Shown here piece after piece: positions 1 through 5,435 of a stretch of DNA of 5,482 bases. Source of the DNA: Cloacimonetes bacterium UBA6081. Its GTDB lineage: Bacteria; Cloacimonadota; Cloacimonadia; Cloacimonadales; Cloacimonadaceae. The stretch's first letter is position 1, and every line of letters begins with the position of its first letter. The stretch spans positions 1-5,482 of the forward strand of contig DIXL01000001.1 in NCBI GenBank assembly GCA_002428685.1, written 5' to 3'. Position numbers and translations under genes: made by a program. Under the pieces are notes generated by a model. The model did no database searches. It was not told where the DNA came from and saw only the letters and a program-made list of their open reading frames with translations.

Positions 1-91
1 CTCTTTTACTCTTTGTTAATTATATTGCTTATCTCTGCTTTCTCTGTTTTACTCTGTTTTTCTCTGTGTTTAGAAAATCTTTTCTCTCTTT
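1..91. repeat. T-rich CTCTG repeat tract (copy A, cut by window edge)
   Basis: This noncoding tract is built of short pyrimidine words (CTCTTTTA, CTCTGTTTT, TCTCTGTGTTTA, AAAATCTTTT). Its first 30 bases recur exactly at 103-132. The section at 61-83 resembles the reverse complement of the copy at 2799-2828 and its flank. The left end is outside the window, so the true extent is unknown. The reading frame across it gives only a Leu/Phe/Ser-rich low-complexity peptide, which is a by-product of the base composition. Confidence 0.7.
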
Positions 92-94
92 TTC

Positions 95-213
95 CTCTTT
101 TACTCTTTTACTCTTTGTTAATTATATTGCTTTTCTCTGTGTTTATACAAGAAAATCTCAATGAATCCTCTGTCCTTATTCCAAAACACTATATTTCCAA
201 GCTTAGCGCAGCT
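95..213 (-). repeat. Dispersed gene-end repeat element (copy B)
   Basis: This copy of the noncoding repeat ends about 20 bp past the stop codon of the transglutaminase-like gene. Read on the minus strand it runs from AGCTGCGC through AGTGTTTTG and TGAGATTTTC to AAACACAGAGAAAA and then AAGAGTAAAAGAG. It is colinear with copy C at 3031-3152: a 24-base block is identical (95-118 and 3031-3054), and 151-213 aligns without gaps to 3090-3152 at about 43 of 63 bases. Three landmarks keep identical spacing (GAAAATCTCA, CAAAACACT, GCGCAGCT). No U-run hairpin is visible, so I do not call it an intrinsic terminator. It could be a degraded mobile repeat or a transcribed 3' element. Strand is given relative to the neighbouring gene. 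Confidence 0.75.
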
Positions 214-234
214 TATATACTTCATTCTTCCTGT

Positions 235-2736
235 TTACTCAGGCAATTTATCCCACATGCCTTCAAACATCTGCCAGTTGTCGTCTATTTTACGTAAGGT
301 AATAGTGCGCATGGCATTATGAGAATCGGTTTCAATCGTTTTTTGCCAGGTGGGCAGCACAACATAATTATCAAAGGCAGAAGGCGAATACCCAATCCAC
401 AAAAAATTCTTTTTCTGCTCATGCAGTTTGTCGGCAATCCTCCGGCTGTTTTCCTGATCTGCATTGCCCAGCAAGATTATCTCAAAGCTATTTAAGGTCT
501 CCTCATCCAAGAGGGCAAGGATATCCTCATCGGCTGTTTTCCAGGAGCGGGGGTAGTTTACAGCATTTAGCTGGACGAATAAGGAATCGCCAGGTTGCGG
601 ATTCAGCGGTTTGTAGTAAAAGCTGGTCTGGCTGTCCGAACTGCGGAATCCAAACTGTAGATATGATTCCGTGGCGGGAAAAACTCCCCGGTATTTTCCT
701 GAGCCAAGATATTCAAAGCGATTGTTTAGGGGGTAGAACATGCCTTCCATATAGCGGCAGAGGGTTAGCTGCTCGTCGCTGACCTTGATTGGAAGTCCAA
801 TCTCATCGCTTATCTGCAGATTTAATTGAAAGGTTTGGGTTTCGTTGGCAGACAACATATCTTCCCAGCTAAGTTTGGCCACATTTACGTATTGCCAATC
901 ATCAACAAGGTAAACCGAGATAAGATCGGGAATGCGGGAAAACTCTGTAGGATAGCCATTTGCCCGTAAAATGCTGCAAGCCAAAATGCGAAATTGAACC
1001 GGCGTGAGGTATTTCTGCTTAAGTGCTACATCCAAAGGGATAAGTCCGCTGAGTGCTTTTTCGGCGTTTACCTTGTATTTCTTTTTTAGTTTGGCAAGGA
1101 TGGAGATTATATCCTCGCGTCCGGCTAATCCGTTAAAACGTAGGGCTTTAGGATACAATTGTGCTTTGCCCTTATCGTATTCCACCGGTCGGGGAAGCTC
1201 TTCATAAAATACTGTGGGTGAATACAGGCTAAGCTTGCCCTCTTCATCGAATTTGTCCTGATCAAAGGATGCCCAGTTCCAATACAGTGCTTCAAATTGC
1301 TCGCTGCCGGCTTGCCACAGAAACTTAGGATCGCCAATCAGCAGTAATTCCAAAAATTCTGGATTAACAATCCCTGCTTTATTTACGAATCCCTCAAAGG
1401 CAGGATGATTACCCCGGCAAGCTTTTGCCACTTCTACCAGGAGGCTGTCATTGAAAACCAAGCTATGGCTAATTTTAGTTTCAAAGGCCGTCACCTTCTG
1501 CTGCCAGAGCTCTTTTTCGGTTTGCACCGCAGCTCTGTATGCCTCGGGTTGCTTGTCCCAAACCATGGGATTGGAGGGATACTCCAGTAAAAATGCATCA
1601 CCCTCCAAGCCCTTTTGGGAAAGCACAATCTTTGCATCATACTGCACACTGCTGTCTGAGGGGACATAATGCAAGGCTTTTTGCCCTTTGTAAAAAACCG
1701 AAACAAAGAAGGCACCACGCCCGGCGGTAAAACTCAGTTTACCATTCTTATCTGCATTCATGGCAGTAATAGCCCGCAGCGAACCCCAATTGAATACCAT
1801 GGGGTAAATCTTTGCTTCAGGGACGGCAGTTCCAAGCTCATCCACCACCTGCAAAGCGATAGTTCTGCTGCGATCTTTGGCATAATTGCGGGTGGAATTG
1901 ATCAGGGTGTCATATTTACCCGTAGCCAATATTTCGTCGTTTTCAGAAGCCAGGGAACCATCTGCCAGGAGTAGCACCGTTTTGTCTATCATGCCGCTGA
2001 ACCAGGTTTGATCTGGAAACCAAGCTGCATCCATGTCGCCGGTATAGTGCCAGGCTCCATCCAGATAAATTTCAGCCCAGGCATGATTGTTATCCATGTG
2101 AGCCCACCAAGGAGTGGAGGCAGGCCGACTTGGCAGGCCGACCGTTCTGGCAGCGGCTACTAAGAGTATTTGCATTTCTTCACAGCGACCAATTAATGAT
2201 CTCTGTGTAATATCCAAGGGGTTTTGATCGCGGCCGCTGGTTTGCTGAAACTGTAAGCGGGATACACACCACAAAGTTGTGGCTCTAAACCTGTCCAGAT
2301 CGGTTTTCGTTGTGTCAATTATCTCCTGCAAGCCATCTTCCAGCAGTGCCTTACGGTAGGGCGAAATGGCTTCATCGGAAACCGTTTGCCTGGCGATGTA
2401 GGACAGAAAGAAGTCTGGCGCATAGCGAAGCCCTTCTTTTTCAAGTAATTCTGCTATCGCAATGTAATTACTTTGCACAGCTATTGGCTCTGTGCTTGCC
2501 AGGTTGGCATCGCTTTCATAGGCAAGCAGATAGGCCATCAGCACATCGGAGTTCTGCTTTAGCAGCTTGCTATAAGCTTTCTTCTGTGCAGTGGGGAGCT
2601 TTTTAAGATTCGCTTTGGCTTTACTTTCCAGCTTTCTATACAAAGCAGGATTACCCTGTTTGCTAAGCTGCAAGGGGAGGGCAAACGCTATAGCGGCTGA
2701 TAACAACAAGACAACAACGGTTACTAACTTCTTCAC
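235..2736 (-). CDS. Exported transglutaminase-like domain protein, large, with a second degenerate transglutaminase fold
   Basis: The protein is 833 residues from the GTG start (numbering below uses that start). A signal peptide covers 1-19 (KK, a hydrophobic core, then AFA before the cut), so it is exported. A helical region to about 165 leads into a transglutaminase-like core: Cys185 in GRCEEMQILL, then GLPSRP, His218 in NNHAWAEIYLDG, and Asp234 or Asp236 after WHYTG. This matches the papain-like Cys/His/Asp layout. The WHYTG...AWF pattern, followed by an Ig-like or carboxypeptidase-regulatory-like segment (about 290-350), resembles transglutaminase-domain proteins of Bacteroidetes (from memory). 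A second copy of the fold at about 539-620 lacks the catalytic Cys and His. The C-terminus (about 745-800) has alternating strand and helix, possibly thioredoxin-like. In this family the core may act as a peptidase or amidase rather than a cross-linker; the substrate is unknown. The GTG at 2736 is chosen because AAGGA lies 7 nt upstream; the ATG at 2742 would leave 1 nt. It stands alone, without a same-strand neighbour closer than 430 bp. Confidence 0.88.
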   Translation of the reverse strand: MKKLVTVVVLLLSAAIAFALPLQLSKQGNPALYRKLESKAKANLKKLPTAQKKAYSKLLKQNSDVLMAYLLAYESDANLASTEPIAVQSNYIAIAELLEKEGLRYAPDFFLSYIARQTVSDEAISPYRKALLEDGLQEIIDTTKTDLDRFRATTLWCVSRLQFQQTSGRDQNPLDITQRSLIGRCEEMQILLVAAARTVGLPSRPASTPWWAHMDNNHAWAEIYLDGAWHYTGDMDAAWFPDQTWFSGMIDKTVLLLADGSLASENDEILATGKYDTLINSTRNYAKDRSRTIALQVVDELGTAVPEAKIYPMVFNWGSLRAITAMNADKNGKLSFTAGRGAFFVSVFYKGQKALHYVPSDSSVQYDAKIVLSQKGLEGDAFLLEYPSNPMVWDKQPEAYRAAVQTEKELWQQKVTAFETKISHSLVFNDSLLVEVAKACRGNHPAFEGFVNKAGIVNPEFLELLLIGDPKFLWQAGSEQFEALYWNWASFDQDKFDEEGKLSLYSPTVFYEELPRPVEYDKGKAQLYPKALRFNGLAGREDIISILAKLKKKYKVNAEKALSGLIPLDVALKQKYLTPVQFRILACSILRANGYPTEFSRIPDLISVYLVDDWQYVNVAKLSWEDMLSANETQTFQLNLQISDEIGLPIKVSDEQLTLCRYMEGMFYPLNNRFEYLGSGKYRGVFPATESYLQFGFRSSDSQTSFYYKPLNPQPGDSLFVQLNAVNYPRSWKTADEDILALLDEETLNSFEIILLGNADQENSRRIADKLHEQKKNFLWIGYSPSAFDNYVVLPTWQKTIETDSHNAMRTITLRKIDDNWQMFEGMWDKLPE

Positions 2737-2743
2737 GATCATA

Positions 2744-2748
2744 TCCTT
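2744..2748 (-). promoter_or_regulatory. Ribosome binding site that decides a GTG start
   Basis: The minus strand reads CTAAGGATATGATCGTGAAG. AAGGA is 1 nt from the ATG at 2742-2740, too close to be used, but 7 nt from the in-frame GTG at 2736-2734. Starting at GTG gives a signal peptide beginning with Met-Lys-Lys followed by the hydrophobic core, the classic form. AT-rich words such as TATACT and TAAAAT lie directly upstream (2749-2760), but no convincing -35 box accompanies them. Confidence 0.6.
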
Positions 2749-2765
2749 AGTATAATTTTATTTTA

Positions 2766-2830
2766 ATAAAGAGGAAAGAAGAAATGAGAAAAGATTTTAA
2801 ACACAGAGAAAAGCAGAGAAAAGCAGAGAA
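2766..2830 (+). repeat. CACAGAG repeat (copy D, inverted relative to copies B and C)
   Basis: The core at 2799-2828 reads AAACACAGAG followed by AAAAGCAGAG twice. Its reverse complement continues into AAAATCTTTTCTC and a CTTTCCTCTTT tract, resembling positions 63-100 of copy A. Bases 2799-2818 are the exact reverse complement of 3065-3084 in copy C. It occupies the region just upstream of the transglutaminase-like gene, where that gene's promoter would be expected. Confidence 0.65.
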
Positions 2831-3030
2831 TAGAACTCTGATAACCCGATTTGCATGATCTCCCTGATTTCGCATGTATCTGCTTTCATCCATTAATATT
2901 TCTAAATTCTAAAAAGTGAAATTGTGGAAAGGTGAAATACAGTTAAGAGTTCAGAGCCTGTTTGTGAATCATTATTGCTCATTTTCAAATGTCTTCCAAC
3001 TCTCTTTTTTCCTCTTTGTAACAGTCTTCT
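2831..3030. other. Noncoding intergenic stretch without a recognisable gene
   Basis: I see no coding signal or RNA gene here. The only internal structure is a short imperfect direct repeat, GATTTGCATGATCT at 2848-2861 and GATTTCGCATGTATCT at 2866-2881, followed by AT-rich sequence. Together with the flanking repeat copies this makes 2743-3166 a gene-free gap of about 420 bp. Confidence 0.6.
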
Positions 3031-3152
3031 CTCTTTTACTCTTTTACTCTTTGTAAAAAATTACCTCTGCTTTTCTCTGTGTTTTAAAAGAAAATCTCAT
3101 GGTGTCCTCCATCATCAAATCAAAACACTGAGTTTCTTTACTCTGCGCAGCT
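3031..3152 (-). repeat. Dispersed gene-end repeat element (copy C)
   Basis: This second well-conserved copy of the element at 95-213 again ends close to a stop codon, 14 bp past the end of the split-barrel gene (stop 3167-3169). It contains CTCTGCTTTTCTCTGTGTTT at 3065-3084, the exact inverse of part of copy D. From GAAAATCTCA (3090) to GCGCAGCT (3152) it aligns base for base with copy B without gaps. On the minus (gene) strand the element is purine-rich. No hairpin with a U-run is present. Strand is given relative to the neighbouring gene. Confidence 0.75.
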
Positions 3153-3166
3153 CAATTCTCAATTAT

Positions 3167-3577
3167 TCACCACTCCATCAGCGTTTCCACCATTTCTCCG
3201 GGTTCCATATGCCTAATTTGCTCCAGCTTCAATTCATAAAGCACATAGTCCGGATCGTTGGCTTCCTTCCAATAGTCAAAAATAAATTCTGCCCAATCGG
3301 CCACTTCTTTGCGCACCGTCTGATCCTGCACTTTCTCCATTTTTCCGCTGCCGCGGATGTAGCCGGTGCTTTTTCCGGAAGGCAGCAGCAGGCAGAATTC
3401 TGCTTTATTGTTGTTATCCAGTTGTCTGGCTTTGTTATCGTGGCCTCCTGTGGCAAAATAGAAGCGGCCTTCTTTCACAATTAAAGTCATGGGTCTCAGC
3501 CGGGGTTGATCCCCTTCGCAGGTGGCCACATGCACTTCCTGGCATTTTGTAAGTAGAGAGAGAATCTTGTTTTTCAT
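3167..3577 (-). CDS. Pyridoxamine 5'-phosphate oxidase superfamily protein (FMN-binding split barrel)
   Basis: The protein is 136 residues, a normal length for the small single-domain members of this superfamily. It has no signal peptide or membrane segment and is expected to be cytoplasmic and dimeric, with FMN or a related cofactor bound at the dimer interface. Visible features are the N-terminal strand with PRLRPM (25-30), then FYFATGGHDNKARQL (39-53) and NNNKAEFCLLLP (55-66), the usual order of an R-P-M strand followed by an N/K-x-x-x-L/I helix and the next barrel strand. A true PdxH is longer (over 190 residues) with extra conserved substrate-binding residues, so I do not assign PdxH; the reaction is unknown. 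The start at 3577 has GGAG 7 nt upstream (3585-3588). It begins 54 bp after the permease stop with no terminator between, so co-transcription with the ABC genes is plausible. Confidence 0.85.
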   Translation of the reverse strand: MKNKILSLLTKCQEVHVATCEGDQPRLRPMTLIVKEGRFYFATGGHDNKARQLDNNNKAEFCLLLPSGKSTGYIRGSGKMEKVQDQTVRKEVADWAEFIFDYWKEANDPDYVLYELKLEQIRHMEPGEMVETLMEW

Positions 3578-3631
3578 CCTATCACTCCAGTTTCATTAAT
3601 CAAGGCCATTTGCAGATAGCTGCACACACTG

Positions 3632-4261
3632 TCAAGAAAATCGTGCATAACAGCCAATCTTTTTCTCCGAAAACTCCTTAATCCTTTTCAATACCACATC
3701 CATGCAAATTCCGATTGCTCCAATAAAGGCTATATAAACCAGCATCTCCTTATAACGCAGCAAATAGCGGAAATCCAACAGCCGATATCCCATCCCGGAA
3801 CGCACCCCCAGCATTTCAGCGGCAATTACCGCGCTCCATCCTACCCCCCAGAGAACCCTGTAGATATCAATAAACCCGGAAAGCGACAAGGGTAACTCTA
3901 TGTGCAAAAGCATATTCCAGCCATTTATGCCATCAAGCCTGGCTTGCTCAAGCACAGTTTTTGGCAGATTGCGCAGCAGCTCTATGGTTACTATTACGCC
4001 GTGAAAGGTTAATGAGATCAGCAGCGTTATCCCTACAGCCAGTTCGCCTATTCCTGCCATAATTATGATCATAGGTAACCAGCAAAAGGGTGAGATGTGG
4101 CGCATAAAATTAACCGGCGGCAAAATAAGCCACTCCAAACGCTTGCTGCGATAGCAGATAAATCCCAGCAGCAAACCCAACAACCAGGACACAGTACTCC
4201 ACACCCCAACCCGGGTGAAGGTGATTAACAGGTCTGAAAGCAATAAGCCGCTATCTGGCAT
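3632..4261 (-). CDS. ABC transporter permease, SsuC/TauC (BPD_transp_1) type
   Basis: This inner-membrane permease has 209 residues from the chosen ATG. The diagnostic EAA loop is intact at 105-124: EQA, then G111, I121 and LP at 123-124, with the usual spacing; this is where the ATPase docks. Hydrophobic spans lie at about 16-36, 60-95 (probably two), 130-150 and 172-192. Relatives of the sulfonate/taurine class usually have 250-270 residues and one extra N-terminal helix; this protein begins almost at the conserved segment LLITFTRV. The ATG at 4261 sits inside the end of the binding-protein gene (11-bp overlap), with a weak GGGAT 4 nt upstream, suggesting translational coupling. The frame stays open to 4399, but that part lies within the upstream gene in another frame and looks unlike a membrane helix. 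The ATG at 4288 would add 9 residues and cannot be excluded. No ATPase gene is nearby. Confidence 0.85.
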   Translation of the reverse strand: MPDSGLLLSDLLITFTRVGVWSTVSWLLGLLLGFICYRSKRLEWLILPPVNFMRHISPFCWLPMIIIMAGIGELAVGITLLISLTFHGVIVTIELLRNLPKTVLEQARLDGINGWNMLLHIELPLSLSGFIDIYRVLWGVGWSAVIAAEMLGVRSGMGYRLLDFRYLLRYKEMLVYIAFIGAIGICMDVVLKRIKEFSEKKIGCYARFS

Positions 4262-5162
4262 TGATATCCCAATACACGTCATTATCATCCGGCATTTTTT
4301 CCAGATACCCGCTGGAGAGCGAAATGATTGCCATCTTTCGCTGAAAGGCTTTTCCGGATTCGGATAAACCCATTTCGAATCTGGTATGCAGCAAGGCATC
4401 TTTCAGTTCTGCTCCGCTTAAGCCATAGTTATCTTGCATAAAACTGGTAAAATCCTCTGCTGAATAATCCATTTTTTCCACAGCCGAGGATAGTTGAAAA
4501 TAAAACTGACGAAACAGCTTTTCCTTGTGTCCGCTTAGCCTGGAGGTGTTTACGGCAAGATCGCAACAGGGATGTAAGGGATGCTTTTCTGAAAACCAAT
4601 GCAGGACAGAATAGTCCTTTTCCAGCTTGTTCAAGAGCGGCACATAAAGCACAGCCGCAGAAAGTTCGCCATTTTGCATGCCAGCGATCATTTCGTTGGG
4701 AGTGCGGAAGTAAACAGGATTTGCCACAATGCCTTCCGAGGCAGCATAATCCTGCCACAGCACATCCAAGGTGGAGCCTTTCAGCATTCCCACTTTTTTG
4801 CCGTTTAAGTCTGAGGAAGTTAGGATTTCCTTTTGCACCAACACCCCATCCGTTTCCCGTTCAAAGAAGGACACGGTTTTTACCGGAAAGCCGCTTCCAG
4901 CCAGGTTCCATACATAGGAAAAGGGAATAATCCCCACATCGATCCTGCCTCCAACCATTGCTTCCTGCAGTTCCCAACCGGAGCTGAAAGGCACGGTAAC
5001 AAATCTGGCCTTATCTATCCAGCCTTTGCCAAGGCCATAGCTAAGCGGCAAATGATCAATTGAGGGCTTTATTATCCCTATCGTTAAGGTTTCCGGTTTA
5101 CGGGTGCAGCCAAAGCCACACAGCAAGGCCACACCAAGCAGCAGGACAAACTTTCTTATCAT
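4251..5162 (-). CDS. ABC transporter substrate-binding lipoprotein, SsuA/TauA/THI5-like (NMT1) class
   Basis: The protein has 303 residues. The N-terminus MIRKFVLLLGVALLCGFGC is a signal peptide with a probable lipobox ending at Cys19. The -3 residue is Gly rather than Leu, so it is somewhat atypical. The mature part starts with LTIGI (26-30), followed by WELQEAMVGGRIDVGIIP (63-80), the segment in this class that precedes the ligand cleft. SSDLNGKKVGMLKGST (116-131) is the characteristic hinge region, followed by NEMIAGMQNGELSAAVLY (156-173) in the second lobe. Relatives bind sulfonates, taurine, nitrate, bicarbonate or thiamine pyrimidine precursors; the sequence does not let me choose. The start at 5162 has AAGGAG 5 nt upstream. 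It precedes and overlaps the permease gene, so the two form a transporter unit. A terminator-like hairpin in its leader suggests attenuation. Confidence 0.85.
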   Translation of the reverse strand: MIRKFVLLLGVALLCGFGCTRKPETLTIGIIKPSIDHLPLSYGLGKGWIDKARFVTVPFSSGWELQEAMVGGRIDVGIIPFSYVWNLAGSGFPVKTVSFFERETDGVLVQKEILTSSDLNGKKVGMLKGSTLDVLWQDYAASEGIVANPVYFRTPNEMIAGMQNGELSAAVLYVPLLNKLEKDYSVLHWFSEKHPLHPCCDLAVNTSRLSGHKEKLFRQFYFQLSSAVEKMDYSAEDFTSFMQDNYGLSGAELKDALLHTRFEMGLSESGKAFQRKMAIISLSSGYLEKMPDDNDVYWDINAR

Positions 5163-5175
5163 TTTTTCTCCTTTT

Positions 5176-5214
5176 AAAACAAAAAGCCACCCCGAAACTC
5201 AGTCAGGGTGGCTT
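5176..5214 (-). terminator. Intrinsic terminator hairpin in the leader of the binding-protein gene (possible attenuator)
   Basis: On the minus strand, AAGCCACCC pairs perfectly with GGGTGGCTT (5206-5214 with 5184-5192) around a 13-nt loop and is followed by TTTTTG and TTTT. It ends only about 13 nt before the gene's start codon and just upstream of its ribosome binding site (5168-5173). The plus strand lacks a T-run after the stem, so it acts on minus-strand transcripts. No minus-strand gene is visible between it and the right edge, so it would terminate transcripts entering the transporter genes themselves. Confidence 0.75.
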
Positions 5215-5251
5215 AAAAAATTTTAAGGCCTATTGCTTTACTGTTATGCCT

Positions 5252-5280
5252 AATACTTACTATCCCGCAGAATTTGTCAA
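5252..5280 (-). promoter_or_regulatory. Candidate sigma-70-type promoter for the ABC transporter genes
   Basis: A perfect -35 word TTGACA lies at 5280-5275 on the minus strand. At 17 nt spacing the -10 is AGTATT (3 of 6); at 19 nt it is TATTAG (4 of 6). The -35 is strong, the -10 weak. A transcript starting near 5245 would carry a leader of about 80 nt containing the terminator hairpin. Confidence 0.4.
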
Positions 5281-5288
5281 GCACAAAC

Positions 5289-5348
5289 TACGGAATCAAT
5301 ACGGAATCAATACGGACTTCATCCATAATGATTCCGTATTAATTCCGT
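5289..5348. repeat. 11-bp periodic repeat array forming a 20-bp imperfect palindrome
   Basis: TACGGAATCAA occurs at 5289-5299 and 5300-5310, with a degenerate third unit TACGGACTTCA at 5311-5321. ATTCCGT, the inverse of ACGGAAT, follows at 5331-5337 and 5342-5348, again 11 bp apart. Arms 5290-5309 and 5329-5348 are complementary at 19 of 20 bases with a 19-nt loop. The array lies in the divergent region, upstream of both the candidate transporter promoter and the plus-strand gene. It could be a multi-site operator, a mobile-element end or a small folded repeat. TTTTT follows on the plus strand, but no plus-strand gene precedes it. Confidence 0.75.
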
Positions 5349-5423
5349 TTTTCAAGCAAGAAAAATGTCGTTTTTGTCTCCAGAAGTATTTGGCGTGCCC
5401 CATATATATAGAAGATAAAAAAT

Positions 5424-5429
5424 GGAGGA
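5424..5429 (+). promoter_or_regulatory. Ribosome binding site of the plus-strand gene at the right edge
   Basis: GGAGGA lies 6 nt before the ATG at 5436, a near-ideal site, and is the main support for calling a gene on so few codons. An AT run at 5402-5410 (ATATATATA) could hold a -10 box, but I see no matching -35. Confidence 0.6.
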
Positions 5430-5435
5430 ACCAAA

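Noticed and set aside
13..297. Plus-strand open frame of 94 codons giving a Leu/Phe/Ser-rich hydrophobic peptide
   Set aside because: It lies across the T-rich repeat, whose composition alone yields hydrophobic codons, has no ribosome binding site, and runs into the antisense of the transglutaminase-like gene.
2975..3484. Plus-strand open frame of 169 codons
   Set aside because: Its first part is repeat copy C and the rest is antisense to the well-supported split-barrel gene; the translation has no family character.
3607..3635. TTGACA at 3635-3630 as a promoter for the split-barrel gene
   Set aside because: It overlaps the permease stop codon and the word at the right spacing (CAAATG) is a poor -10 box. 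A 5-bp hairpin (3611-3624) in the same gap has no U-run and is too weak to be a terminator.
4262..4399. N-terminal extension of the permease by 46 residues
   Set aside because: These bases encode the end of the binding protein in another frame, and the extension is polar and Pro/Trp-rich rather than a membrane helix. The ATG at 4261 just overlapping the upstream stop is the usual operon arrangement.
5163..5280. Thiamine pyrophosphate or other known riboswitch ahead of the THI5-like binding protein
   Set aside because: The leader is only about 80 nt and I found none of the conserved thiamine-element words such as CUGAGA or ACCUGA in the right order; only the terminator-type helices are visible.
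5289..5348. CRISPR array
   Set aside because: The units are 11 bp, contiguous, and then inverted; there are no unique spacers of about 30 bp.
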